Assembly: GCF_000264995.1 (NCBI RefSeq)
Contig: NW_006767435.1
Span: 1,822,531-1,886,530, forward strand
Source of the DNA: Punctularia strigosozonata HHB-11173 SS5
Lineage: Eukaryota; Basidiomycota; Agaricomycetes; Corticiales; Punctulariaceae
DNA length: 64,000 nt
Direction of reading: 5' to 3'
Part shown: piece by piece, positions 11,079 through 22,963 of the stretch
How the letters are laid out: every line of letters begins with the position of its first letter
Position numbering within the stretch: the first letter of the stretch is position 1
Notes under the pieces: generated by a model
Told to the model about the DNA's origin: nothing
Database searches by the model: none
Seen by the model: the letters and a program-made list of their open reading frames with translations, nothing else
Position numbers and translations under genes: made by a program

Positions 11079-11416
11079 TTTTTTCGCACACGAACGATCG
11101 GCGAACAATTTGGGGAGGACTGTAGAATGTGTGACTATACCCGATGTATCAAAGGTCCAGGTTCCTATGCGGATGAACCTGCGATGACCCCTTGTGTTAT
11201 AGAATTAATGATTACGATGTACACGATATCTATGCAAACACGCATTATAACGGACATGGAGATCTACGTATGCGACGAAGAGCAAAGAACGCCGGTAAGT
11301 ATACGACGCAGCAGGGAAGACGAATGCAATAAGTTACGAGGCGCAAGATTGGAATAGATATGTAGGTGATCGTGAACGAAGGAGGTCGGCGAAGCGGAAT
11401 ATACGCGTTAAATATG
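11079..11416. other. Convergent 3' spacer between ATG3 and the SUKH gene
   Basis: A 338-bp region holding both 3' UTRs. No gene or repeat seen. Confidence 0.7.
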
Positions 11417-13792
11417 TTAGATGATGAGCTTGAGGGACTTAGGTTTGGTACCGTCCGATTCGAGCTGAGCGCCAGCTTTGTGGGCTTTGTATGCCAGTGA
11501 CTCCATATATGCGCGGAAGCTCTTCAGCCACTTGAGGTCAGACATCCAAGGCGCCCAATAGATAGCCCTGTTCACGAAAATGATTCATCAATGGGGCACT
11601 GGACGGCCTGCAAGGCGATGCGCACTCACCTCCATCCAGGCTCACCAAATTCCTCCTGTGTCTTTCCATTGTCTTTGAGGATCTCTATCGCCCTCTCGAC
11701 ATCGTGCGGGTGTATATACCAGACCATCTCTTCGCTATCGTCCTCCGATATCATCAAAACACGATCCATCTTCGGCAGCCTATCTTGCGTCGCACCAGTC
11801 ACGGCACATCCCAGGTCGATGCGGTAACCGTCTAGGCCGAGCTCCTCTCCAGTCTGCCACGCAAGTTCGTCGACGTGCCTGAATCCCGGCGCAGAGACCG
11901 ATGGCATGAACTCGACACCGTTGGAAGCGAGTAAGAAGCCCGCGTAGTCGCCGGGTAGTGCGACACCCAGATGGTGCTCCACCTCAGAGATGGACCCTGA
12001 AGCGGCGGGCAACCGACGGAGCACCTCGTGTTCCTCCCACTTGAGGGTCTCGAGCATCAGCACTAGCTCCTTCCATGAGATCTTGGAAATCGAGTCCTTT
12101 GTGATCTGCTTCTGCCTTGCGATGTCTTCCGACGTCTCACGGAAGCTGTTAAGGGCGTCCACCACAATTTTGGCGTCCGCTTCGACCTGCTCTGGAGCGC
12201 GGCCCACGGTACGTCCGACAAAGCCGGACACGAAAAATGGGCTCAAGGCTCGCCATTCTGCGAGGGCGTGTTGAAACTCGATATCTTCGTCACGATATTC
12301 CTGGTGCACTCTGTGTTTGATCCGGATTTAGTGAGGCGAGCGCATACGTCAAACGCGGGCTTACAACATGTCCATCCACTGGAGCGCGTGCGTGTCATCT
12401 CCGGAGTCCGCGGCCATGGCAACCGCGCCGGCGAGAGTGTACGGCCGAAGGTATGCATCGCCGTACCGGATCCGAAGCGCGACCGACTCCAGAACCTTCT
12501 CATACTCCTCCCGTGGAGGCAGCTTGTGACCGTCGCGCTTGGCCGCGTCCCAACCGTCGAGCTCCGCCGCGGACGGCGCTTGCCAGGGCACGAACGCGGG
12601 CCGCTGAGAGGTGGCGTCCCAAAGGAACTCGAGCGGTCTCCGCACGTTGAACCGGTCTAGGAGGAGCTCGGGTGCGCCGGGGAAGACACGAAGCAAGCAG
12701 CCGATGATCTCATTGCATGCGTCGATGGAGCCCTCCACGGCCAGGCGGATGGCAAACTGGACGGCGTCGAGGATCACTTGGTTCTGCTTCGAGGGTGGAG
12801 AGGTGGAAATCAGCCCGGCGAGTCGGTCGCCCGGAGACTCCGTCCTCCTCGTCTGCGGACCTGGGCTCTGTATCCAGAAGGGCGGTTCGTTGAAGGCTGA
12901 TACCGGCAACTGCCCCCGCAGATCGTCCGCGTATGGAAGAAGCAGAGCAATATTCCGCAAGGACTTCGGGGAACCGTCGGAAGTCCATATATGCACTGCG
13001 GAGGTATAAGATTGGCATGCCGGAACTCAAAGGCGGCAAGAACATACTGTCGCGTATGAACTCGTCCGACTCCCAATGGATTTGCGGGACTGCCACGATA
13101 ACCCAAAGTGGGCGTATCAATAATTGCACAAGTCGACTGCAAACGATTCCACGTACAGCTTGACACCACGCCCACTGGTAAGTTCCCGGATGATACCGTC
13201 CGACCGTCGAAGATTCCAAGGGAGGCCATGACTGCAGTTTGCAGGTCAGACATGAGTTATTTCGGCCGTGATTACAATCACCTTCGCGTGCACTACCGGA
13301 TGTGACTATATCTCTCGGTTTCTCGCACTGTCAACCGCAACTCCTTCAGAAAGGCAGTAACGAGTAACTTTCAATTGGGACTTACTAGCCGCCGCAGAAG
13401 CTTCTCGGTATCCCATTTCCCAATTATAGGGGGCACCTCCTGCAAGATGCAGAGGACCTCGTAGCTTGTTAGGTACGTCAATGCCAGAGAGCAAGCACGG
13501 CGCGCGAAGACACGCGTACCTTGGCTGAGAGTCGAGATCTCGGTCAAGGAAACTGCCTACTTCAATAACATCGCTCCCCCCGCAGCTGCATTTGAGGTTG
13601 ATGTCAGTTACGATGACATATGTGAGGGCGATCTTGGGGTCCTCTTTGAGAATGTCCAAGAAAGCACGAACGGCCGGGCTGAGCTCGTCACTAATCGCCC
13701 GCCACAGTCGTCAGCACGCATGATGATTACGATGGGTTCATCAGGATGACTGACCTCGTAATTAACACGAACACATTCCGTCGCAACGCCAT
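11417..13792 (-). CDS. SUKH (SMI1/KNR4)-domain protein with one suspected frame break
   Basis: Eight exons read: 13755..13792, 13612..13690, 13556..13386, 13343..13297, 13231..13048, 12995..12365, 12310..11630, 11567..11417, about 660 residues. The C-terminal third carries a SUKH fold (GSISEVEHHLGVALPGDYAG, then FLLASNGVEFMPS), as in Smi1/Knr4, a yeast regulator of cell-wall synthesis and calcineurin/cell-integrity signalling. The long N-terminal part (ALTYLTSYEVLCILQEVPPI, GIIRELTSGRGVKLYVESF, ESDEFIRDMHIWTSDGSPK) matches no domain I know. Everything fits in frame except exon 5. It begins in one frame (KLYVESFAVDLCNY, then TGA) and must end in another (RPLWVIVAVPQIHWESDEF), one base short near 13118..13126. 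Either the gene has a 1-nt deletion, or this base is missing from the sequence, or a weak-donor intron of 77-86 nt removes the region. The 13343 acceptor is also uncertain by three bases. Confidence 0.72.
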
Positions 13793-14731
13793 CGGTCGTG
13801 GTTGCGGTTCAGGGGAAGAAAGGGAGATCAGGTCCGGACTGGGACAGGGCTATATATGTGTACAGAGCGGTATATGCAATCCAGGCTGGACCCCGAGTCC
13901 GCGAATCACGGGCGCTGTAGAAGAAGCCGCCTCCCAGTCGCAACGCGCTGTTGTGACGGCGCTTCAGACCGTCGGCACGCGTCGTCGTAAGAGTAAGAGA
14001 GCGTAAATGAGAGATAGATTGCATCGGCACCTGGTGGTGAGGTGGAGCCAGGGGCATCCACGCGGCCAGGATCAGGCACACTAGCATGTTCTCTGCGCGC
14101 GCCGCTGTGGTTACGGACCTGACGGGGGACGGGTGCACAAGCGCGGAATGCGGTGCCGCAGTTGATCCCGGCAGTCCCGCTCTGAGACTATGAGCCTCCG
14201 CTCTTGGCTTGCGGTACCTGGGAATGATTGCCCCTCCGCTTGATCGCAAATGAAAGTGGCGGTGCTCGAGGATCAGTAAGATAGGGCTCATTCAGTTTCA
14301 ACAGGTGTGATACGTGCTGCGCAGCGAATTCCACTCGCTACGGGGCACACTCTCTAAATATAAAACCACAATTCTCTTTGGATGTACATTATCTTGAAAT
14401 CTGTGGCGGCGATTTCTGTGAATTTTGAGCGTAGATTATTTTATTCGACTAGCAAGACCCGTGGGACCTGTTGAAACTGAATGAGCCCTATCTTACTTAT
14501 CGGCGTCCCTAGATCATGCAAAATATGCATTACTGAATGCTCGTGATAGAGTACTGGGGATACATCTTGCTCAACGCCAGTGCCACAGACAGCCATGAGA
14601 TGAACATGCCTATGTCTTGATCATCTGCGCCTTCGACATGGAAACCAACACCCTCCCTCGTACCCACCTCCCCTTTGCATCACCCGCACCCCAAATTAAT
14701 ACGCGCGTGGCGTGATGCCTCCGCCCGCCGC
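13793..14731. other. Intergenic with an inverted-repeat element
   Basis: This 939-bp spacer holds the SUKH gene promoter, the 223-bp inverted-repeat element at 14275..14497 and the DUF6699-like gene's 3' flank. No coding region recognised. Confidence 0.7.
14275..14497. repeat. 223-bp element bounded by perfect 32-bp inverted repeats (MITE-like)
   Basis: Bases 14275..14306 and 14466..14497 are exact reverse complements over 32 bp, beginning AGTAAGATAGGGCTCATTCA. They enclose 159 bp of AT-richer DNA without an ORF. Size and architecture fit a nonautonomous DNA transposon (MITE) or a long hairpin. No convincing target-site duplication is visible at the edges, and no second copy of the arm was found in the window, so mobility is inferred only. 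It sits between the promoter of the SUKH gene and the 3' end of the next gene. Confidence 0.75.
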
Positions 14732-15527
14732 TCATACGACCCCGAACTTGACCACCCACGTCTCCGCGCACTTCTCGCTGCCCGGCAGCAGCCGTCTGCG
14801 CTCGAACCCCTCGTCGCGCACGAGGCCCTTGAACAGCACGCCGTCGCCCAGCCAATCGACGCGCTTGTACCGCGGCGCGTTCGAGCCCTCCTTATCCCGC
14901 CTCTTGCGCGCCGCGAACTCCATCCGCTCCAGGTTATTCTCGTCGAGCACGATCATACCCCACTCCGAGTCCGCCAGCGGCTCCTGCAGCGCCTTGTACA
15001 ACGCCTCCCACACGGCCTCGACCGTGATCACCTGCCCGCCCCCTTGCACCTTGATGTCGACCGACCACGGGAATTCGGGTGAGATGAGCCGCATGTGCCG
15101 CGGTGGCTGGGCGCGCGCGACGGCGTACATGTATCGGTGCGCGCGAAAGATGTCGGACGGGATCGAGTCGCGCGGCTTGGTGCGCACGTCGAACGCGGGC
15201 GGCTTCAGGTCGCCCGCGAGGATCGGCGCGAGCTCGGGATAGCGTCGGGGCTCGGCAGCGAAGCCAGGCGGGGCTGCAAATGGACGAGGGGGCCACCAGA
15301 ATGCCATCGGTGAGTACGCGGCGGTAAGTAGGGGTACGGGGATGAGGACACGGCGTACCCGGGAAGTAGCCTCCCGCAGCTTGCGCGGGCTGGGCGTATT
15401 GTACCCAAGCAGGTTGCGCCCAGTAAGCATAAGCGCCCGCCGCCGGGGACACGGGGACTGCAGGCACATAACCTGCCGGTGTTGATGGCTGCCAGTGCTG
15501 GTCCCAATGTGCCCAAGGATTTGCCAT
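14732..15527 (-). CDS. DUF6699-like protein of unknown function
   Basis: Two exons (15359..15527 and 14732..15273) around an 85-nt intron give 236 residues. The N-terminus is low-complexity, rich in Ala/Pro/Tyr/Gln (WAQPAWVQYAQPAQAAGGYF). The C-terminal two thirds is a compact domain with ISPEFPWSVDIKVQGGGQVI, a helix VEAVWEALYKALQEPLADSEW, and RYKRVDWLGDGVLFKGLVRD. That layout resembles DUF6699 proteins, which form expanded families in Agaricomycetes; their biochemical role is unknown. No signal peptide or membrane span is seen. The start is the first ATG, and the splice pair is the only one that joins the two frames. Confidence 0.65.
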
Positions 15528-16493
15528 TGATGGTGTTTTGAATGGGTCGTTAGCGTCGATCCAGAGGAGGGCGGCGCGGCCAGAGAAAATGTGGGACGAG
15601 CTCGGGGTGATATGTCTCCAACGTTCTATAGCTTATCTTCCGCTGGGGGCGGACCACCGCGGGCGCAATGCGCATCCTGATCCTGACTATCGAACAAGCA
15701 TCGCCTTGGCCCTTGGACGCTGCGTCTGATTCGATATCGCGACAGTGAGACGGGATCGCCTTGCCTCGTTGCTCGCTGGGCTGTGCAGGGGCTGTTCAAT
15801 GTTATTCATCTCTCACAGACAGTGTCAGCGCTGCACCGCGAAGGCAGTCGCAACGCATCATGATCGTCGGGAATTACCGAGACGGGGTCTAGGCTCAGAA
15901 AGGGGCCTTGCTGGCTGCGGGGCGTCGAGGTTGTTCGCCGCCTTCTGGGTTCATGCATGTTCGCCTCGGAGCAAGCAAGCGTGCATGTTCGTGTGGACAA
16001 CACCGCGCCGCGGTGATTAATCCAAGACCAACGGTCGGGAGTCGGGCGCGAATCGCGCGATGGTCTGGAGAAGAACTCGGCGGAGCAGCGCGTTCTTGCA
16101 CGGCGACACACTGTCTTCGAGATAGTTAGATCAGAAGGGAAGAAGGAGCTGTATCATGTCTCAGTGTGACGTCTACGCCATGCCGCTCTCCGGTCATGCT
16201 GCTATGGATAGCCGACCGCAGGCGTGAGATTTCGCAATGACAACCTTCTCCAAATACGATTGCTAGCCCCATATTGTCTTTCTGCGGTCGTCTGAGAAAC
16301 AAACATCGCGCGCGAGCATGTCGATACTGTTGTGGTCCATAGCCAGCCTTGATGGTTTGAGAGGCAAAGGGATAGCGAGTCCGCTCCAAATCCGTAGATG
16401 TTCAAACTTCTTGTCCGAAGCCGGCAACGATTCTTCGTATCCAGAAGCTACGTGTACTTATTTCTGAAGCAGCGCGGTCATGCCCAAGGTAGG
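15528..16493. other. Intergenic, 966 bp
   Basis: This lies between two minus-strand genes. Overlapping short ORFs on both strands have no family resemblance. No repeat or RNA gene seen. Confidence 0.6.
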
Positions 16494-17755
16494 TCATACT
16501 CGTTCATCGCGTTTCACAACGCCATCGATCCACTCCAATAATCGCGCATTGAGCTCCTCCGGAGCCTCGAGCTGGATCCAGTGCGAGGTGTCAAAGTCGA
16601 TGACGGTGACCAGCTCTTCCCGCGTCGCGGCCTGCCGCATGCCCGCCTTGCCGACGGGTGCGAGGCAAACGTAGTCCTTCAACGCCGCGCCGAAGAAAAC
16701 CGGCTTCGCGATCTTCCATTTGTCCAGTGGTATCGCTGCCCGGCACGATACGATGAGGGGGAGAATCAACATTTCAGCGTAAATTCGGTTATTCCCTACG
16801 CCGGTGAGCGGCTCACCGAGGTCCGCGTCGCGGGAAAGATTGCGGACGTGATTCGTGTACCACAGCAGCGGCGCCTTCATGCCACCTGAAAGCAAAGTAG
16901 AGCGCATGTGCTGGTAGTCCTGTATGCGTCGCCTCCGTCAGCCTCGCGGCGTATTAGGAGGAGACCGATACAATACCTCGTCCGTCAAGTAGGACGCTCG
17001 CTGCGTATGCGAGTCGCTCTCAACCCATTCCCTCAGTTTCCCCGTGTTCGCCACGTGCGTCTTCCACAGCGCCGGATCTTCCGGATACAACAGTTCAAGG
17101 AAGGAGTCGATCTGTGTCCGCGGGTCGTCAGCGATCGCAAAAGACAGATCAGAAACACCGCCAACATGTTTCTCGATGATACCCGCGGCATCTGGAGAGT
17201 CGAAGAACTGCCAGTAGCCAAAGACGTCGTAGCCGAAAGCCTGCCTCAGCTTGGCGATCATGTCCTCGTAATCCAGTCTGGCTGGCTTGATGTGGTGTAC
17301 CGCGAGCCAGGCGAAACCCATGAAGCGCTCGGAGAACTGCATAGCCAAGCGAGAGAGCGGCGCGGTGCCCCTGCGAATCCAGCGTGAGCCTCCCCATCGC
17401 AGCTCATCCCTGGATCCTTGTCCTCTCACCAATCGTGTCCGATCGCGATGCACTCCCCGACACGCTCGTGCTCGAGGATCTCGACCATGTCCTTAGCGAT
17501 CGCGACCGCGCTGTACGCCGCACCGTCCGTGGGCTTGTCGGTTCCAGCGTATCCGAGCATGTCGGGCACGACGAGACCGAACCCCTCCTTCGCGCCGAAA
17601 AACGCGACCTGGTGGCGCCAGTCGTAGGACGTGGATGGGAAACCGTGGAGGAACAGCAACGTCGGTTTCGATCCGGCGTCAGAGGGCGCGGAGAAGTAGT
17701 AGTGGTAGTTGATCCCGCGCGCAGTCTTGAAGTTTCGGTACAGCGATGGGTCCAT
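16494..17755 (-). CDS. Soluble epoxide hydrolase (alpha/beta-hydrolase)
   Basis: Four exons (17430..17755, 16977..17370, 16817..16919, 16494..16735) give 354 residues, the usual size. Motifs in order: oxyanion-hole HGFP in LLFLHGFPSTSYDWRHQVAF, GYAGTDKP, nucleophile Asp in AIGHDWGT (split by intron 1), the cap region FDSPDAAGIIEKHVGG, the acid Asp in KPVFFGAALKDYVCLAP and the catalytic His in FDTSHWIQLEAPEELN. The family opens epoxides to vicinal diols by way of an ester on the nucleophilic Asp, and serves in detoxification or fatty-acid epoxide turnover; the substrate cannot be told. The start at MDPSLYRNFK was preferred to an in-frame upstream ATG because the upstream residues look noncoding. 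The 81-nt third intron is a multiple of three with no stop and could be mistaken for coding sequence. Confidence 0.93.
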
Positions 17756-20256
17756 GGCGTTCGCGGACGGGGGACGAGATCGAGTTGGTGATCCTGGGAG
17801 ATAGCAGATATGTTTCTGCTTGTTGACCTGCATGGTGTTTGGTCGCCTCTGAGAGCGGCTGTGGTCACGGGACAGAAGACCACCGCCATGGGATAGCTTG
17901 GGATCTTGCAGCCGAACACCGCGACTTGGAGCAATAGAGTGTATCTGCAGCACGGCGAAGTGGGACTGCATTTTTTGGCGGGGCTCCCCGCGGACATCTT
18001 TGACCACTGCGGAGAACTTTCACCACCTGCAGATAGACTCTAATAGCGGCAGATATGGAGAGTTGCTGAAGCCCGACTCGAGTCCTGAGGGCACCAACGC
18101 ACATCGTCTCCGAGTTGATGGCTGCCTCGTGGAAGTCCGTCAAGGTCCGAGATCCTGATGAAGCGGCCAAGCAACGAGGAAAAAGGTTATTATTTGCAGC
18201 CTCGTTCAAGTCGGCAGCCGGAAGAACGAAGAAAATAAAAACATGTGCAGTCTTCGAAGAACCGCGACCCTACGCGCCAATCTCGCGTTATTCTCACAAA
18301 GGCGGCCAGATGGGCGTCGTGCGGCAGAAGGTGTGCTTGTGCGGTTAGTGGCCGACCCGCGGTGGGCGAGGTGCCAGGTCTGCGGGTCGTCAGGGCGCGC
18401 CTTCTCGCGCGGTTGGAGTAGCCATGTATTTGGGTGGAGACGAAGGTTTCATGTCGAGGGTCGAATAGAGAGACCAGAGGGGGGATGTTGCATGAACAGA
18501 TGAGTTGAGTATGACCACGGCTTGCGACAAGTCGACTGCCGGTGGTTGTTGAGAGGTGGGTTGTGTCCCTGCTGCAGCGATTATGATGACCGCGCGCGTC
18601 GGCGGCCTGGGAAGACGAGAGATATAGTGAGAGACGGCGTGCTATCTAAATCGCGCGGGTCGCTGGAGAAACTTCGCCCTTCGCTCTGAATTCGTGTTCT
18701 GGCGCCACAAAGGAGGGTCGGAAGCGGTATATCGATGATCAAGGCACCGCTCCCGAGGGTCCTGCCAGCGCCGGAGACAGAAGCGCGTCGGTGCTGTTGA
18801 GCTATTTTTGCCTTCATTTTTTGTCCGAACGACGGCTTTGCCTATCGTCGATGGTGGGAGTGAGTCGCTTTGGAGACATGCGGGCCTAGATTGGTGGTTG
18901 CGAGGAGATATGGAAGCGTCGGTGGGGCGCTGACGTTGAAGGGGGTTGCAAGGGCGAAGCCTAGAGAGCTGAGACAGTGCATGACGACTCGCAGGATGGA
19001 GTACTTGACAGCCCTTTTGTCGGATGCAAATCTTGCAGGTCTTCTTGACGCGTCTGCCGTAGGCAACAAGGTCCGACGGGCGCGCGGCATGCGACTCATC
19101 AAATGCATCACGAGAGATTACGCCGACGTTTCTCAAAACAGCGACAGATGGGGAACAGTAGAACGACGAGCATCGAGCTGAGATGACCGAGTGACCTCCG
19201 GCAGCAGTCGACGAAGGTGTTCGAATGTCAAGGCTAGTGGTATGGGAAAAGGCGCCGAGGGCGTGGCGTGGGCAGAAGAGGGCAGGAACAGGCAGGTCGA
19301 CGACGGGACAGCGGAGGTTTACCGGAGGACGTCGGTGGCGCGGCGGCGGTCGAACGGGCCGCGCCTGCGCGCCAGGGACGCGATGGGCACGTCTAATTCC
19401 ATGGGCGCTGGGCTATCCCCGTATCGGAACAGGAAGCGTTGATCCTTGCGTGCTATTTCGACGACGGCGAGGATGATATTGGGTGATAGATCAAGGACGG
19501 CGACATTTCGGGGCGCAACCCTGTGCCACCGACGTCGCACAGGGGATTGTTTCTGATGTCTTCGCGCGGAGAGGGGTGGTGCTTGCTGCCGCGGGCTGTT
19601 CCCAACAGGGGAAGCTGGCGCACCTAGGCTCGGAATGGAACGCCGCGAAGACCAAAGCGAACATGTTGTACAATCGTCGTCGAGGCTGTTCTCGTCCATC
19701 TCGGGATGTATGCTGATGGAGGCCGTATATAACGACGACGGGCTGCATCCTCGGAATGGGTTTCTGTACCTGCCCCTCTAGATATCTCCCGCTGGCATCA
19801 AGCGGAGTTGCGTCCGGACATGATTATAACGCACGTGGCCAAGAGACTTCTGGCCCGGACGTCCGGTGAGCATGATCAGGTTAATGCTTCGTGCAGCCGA
19901 GTCTCATCGTCGCGCCGCTCCCTGATGTCCGCTCGCCCGGCATATATCCCGGCACGCTCCCCGACGCTCGCCCTCCCGCTCCCTCCGCCGCCCCCCGACC
20001 CCGACCCCGATCCCGACGACGCGCCGCACGACGCCGCCGCAACCTCGCTCGATCCCGGCCATCGTCGATCCGACGCACCCGTGCCTGATCCTTTCGCCCA
20101 GGCCCGGACCCGGTCGATTGCGCAAATTGTCGCGCGGATGCATTTTTTGTCCAGACCGCCGCTGAGATAACCAGTTGCGCGCAGCCACTGCTGCAGCCGT
20201 CGTCCCTCCACCTGCCAGCGACGTCGACGTCGACATCGCCGCCGCCGCCGCCCTCC
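17756..20256. other. Divergent intergenic region, 2.5 kb
   Basis: This separates the epoxide hydrolase and arrestin genes, which point away from each other, so it should hold both promoters. The last ~280 bp is strongly pyrimidine/CCG-rich and is probably the arrestin 5' UTR. A minus-strand ORF at 19319..19699 and ORFs near 18.9 kb were examined and not accepted as genes. Confidence 0.6.
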
Positions 20257-22963
20257 ATGCCCAACCGCACGCGACCCCCGACGCGCCCGCCCACCCGGCC
20301 CCCATCCCCCGGCCGCGGCGAGCGTCCGACGTCGGGCCAGATCGACGAGCTCTCCGACGCCCTGCACGCCGCCCTCCAGCCCTACGCGCACGACGCCGAC
20401 CATGTGAAACACGACAAGCACGACCGCTTCCAGCCCACGCTCGAGATCTCCGTCTCCCAGGACGTGCTCACCCTCAAGGGCACCGGCGTCGACGTCGAGC
20501 CCGCCCTCCTCTCCGGCAACGTCGTCCTCCACCTGTCCGAGCCGACCTCGATCCGGGAGATCACCCTCACCTTCCGAGGCAAGGCCCGGCTACCGACGCC
20601 CTCCTCCGATTCGTGGGTCATCATCTCCCAGAGCCTGCACGCTCGACGCTAACGTACCCCTGTGCAGCATATCCCTCAACGCCTCCGGCGTCACCTACGT
20701 CATCTGCAACCAAGACTGGTCTTTCCTCGAAGGCACCAAGTCGCACTCGCACACCCTCAAGGCCGGCCGACACGTCTTCCCGTTCCAGATGCAAATCGGC
20801 GGCTCGCTCCCCTCCTCCATCTACACCTCCGCCCTCGGATCCGCATCCGTCACCTACAAGCTCCGCGCAACCGCCGTCCGGCCCGGGCTCGCCTCCAACC
20901 TCACCAACATCACGCGCATCACCGTCCTGCGTGCGTTCACGCCCGAGGCTCTCGAGTACCAGCAGACGCTCGAGATCGAGAACACCTGGCCGGAAAAGCT
21001 CATGTACAGCATCATGGTCCCGCACAAGGCGTGGGCGATCGGCGACACGATCACCGCGCTCATGAAGTTCGAGCCGATCGCAAAAGGTGCCCGGGTGATG
21101 AACATAGTCACGACTCTGAACGAGACCGTCAAGCTCGGAGGTGCCGCGTCTGGCCGGACGACGTCGACGCAGGAGACGACGCGGGTGATGATGACCACCA
21201 AGCACGAGATTCGGCAGGGCAAGGCGGTCTGCGTCGACGAGTATTCTCAGCGGCACCGGCACCATGGCCACACGCCGCACGGCACCGGTGCGCAAACGCC
21301 GCACCACCTCCACACCAACGGCTCCTCTCCTGGCACGCCGTACCATCCGCACGCCAACGCGGCGCCGGGCTCGTACTTCCCTCCTGCAGGCTCATCCGCC
21401 GCCGCCGCCTCCTCTTCCTCCGCCGCCGCGGGGCCCTCCAACCGCCCCAGCACGCCGCCGCTCCCTCTCGACATTCAGCTCCCCGACGACCTCGAGCCGG
21501 CCGAGAACGAGATCATCGTGACGATGTCGTTCCCGCTCCCGCCTCAGGCGCTCATCACGCCCACGCACCACCTCGAGCCAATCGTCGTCTCGCACCGCAT
21601 CCGCTGGAGCATCCTCATCGGCAACGCCGATGGGCACACGTCCGAGCTCCGCTGCTCGCTCCCGCTCCACATCCTCGACCACCGCCTGCTCGACGAGGCC
21701 CGCGCCGCCACGCGCGTCACCCGCCAGCTCCTTCTCGGCGGCGACGGCGACCCCGCCGGGGGCATCTACGGCGCGGACGGCGATCGCGACGCCGAAGTCG
21801 ACTTCGAGCTCCCCTCGTACAACTCTCACGTCCGCGACCGCATCGCGAACATGTACGTTCCCGACACGGCCACCGTGCGCATCAACGCGAGCCAGGTTCC
21901 ATCCGGGATGCGCACCCCGGGCTATCCCGCCACTAGCGGTACCCGCACCCCTAGCTCAGGGCTGCACTCCCCGCAGCTCGTGCCCGACGGCCCCAACGAG
22001 GACCGCACGCACCTGCCCTCACACCCGCCGTCCGGTCCCGGCGGGTATGCGCCTCTCGACTGGGTCAACTCGGAGCTGCTCATGCTGCAAGATCGCTCTC
22101 AGGGCCAGACGCCTGCCGCCGCCGGCCCGTCTTCCTTACCCGCTCAGATGACGCCGCCGCCTCCTCCCCAAGCGTGGTCGCGCCCTACCTCTAGCAGCTC
22201 GCATGCTCCACATGGCCCCGTTGCCTCCCTTCTCGGCTCCATCATCGGCGCCTCCTCCTCGCTCTCGCACGCGCACGCGCATGACCCCTCCCCGCCCGAC
22301 TCGTCCGGGGCCTCGCGCCGTGCCTCGCGCCGACCTTCGCGCAACCCGTCCCGAAACTCGTCGCCGGAGCGGCACCACCACGCGCCCGCGCAGCACGACA
22401 CCTACGTCCACTCCTCGTTCGCGAGCCGGTCGAACCACGGCCTCTTCCAGGCGTCGATGAAGCCGCTCACGAGCCTCGCGAGCGGGCTCGGTCTCGGCAG
22501 CAGCCGGAGCCACTCCAACCTCGCCGACCACTTCTGGCCCGGCCGGGCGAGCGCAGGCCAGCACGCGCTCACCCACACCGTCTCGCACGGGCACTACCCC
22601 GCCGCGCCCTACCCGCCGCACCCCCCGCCCGGCGCGCACCACTCGACGTCCGCGCCGGCGACGCCCTCGCCCGAGGTCGAGCGCGACAGCCTCGGGATGC
22701 AGTCGTACACGACCGTGCCCGATTACGCGACGGCCTCGCGCGGGTTCCTCGGCGGCGTACCCCCGCTGAGCAGCATGACGGGCCTGCCGAGCTACGACGA
22801 CTCGGAGGCGCAGCAGGCGCACTCTCGCCCCGGCAGCGGCTCGAACTCGGAATCGATCACGCGCAGCAGCAGCGACGTGGACCTTGCCGCGAGGGGCCAG
22901 CACGGCGCGGCGGCGCAGGCGCGCGTGCGGTTCCAGGATGGACGGGCCGGCGCGGGGAGGTGA
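20257..22963 (+). CDS. Alpha-arrestin (ART-family trafficking adaptor)
   Basis: Two exons (20257..20612, 20668..22963) give 883 residues. The arrestin N-domain runs from about residue 65 (FQPTLEISVSQDVLTLKGTG) through SIREITLTFRGKARLPTP, KSHSHTLKAGRHVFPFQMQI and SASVTYKLRATAVRPGL. The C-domain follows (TLEIENTWPEKLMYSIMVPH, IGDTITALMKFEPIAKGARV). It is interrupted at about residues 310-390 by a His/Pro/Gly/Ala-rich insert, then resumes with NEIIVTMSFPLPPQALITPT. Residues ~440-883 are a low-complexity Ser/Pro/His/Gly tail. Two LPSY sequences (FELPSYNSH and GLPSYDDSE) fit the L/PPxY motif by which ARTs bind Rsp5-type ubiquitin ligases. The known role is linking the ligase to plasma-membrane transporters for endocytosis. 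GC content is very high, so long shadow ORFs exist in other frames. Which ART subtype it is cannot be decided by eye. Confidence 0.87.

Noticed and set aside
19319-19699. 126-codon minus-strand ORF in the epoxide hydrolase/arrestin spacer
   Set aside because: No recognisable domain or plausible adjoining exons.
20175-22400. Long Pro/Arg-rich ORFs in other frames over the arrestin gene (up to 424 codons)
   Set aside because: Shadows caused by very high GC. The arrestin frame alone carries family motifs.
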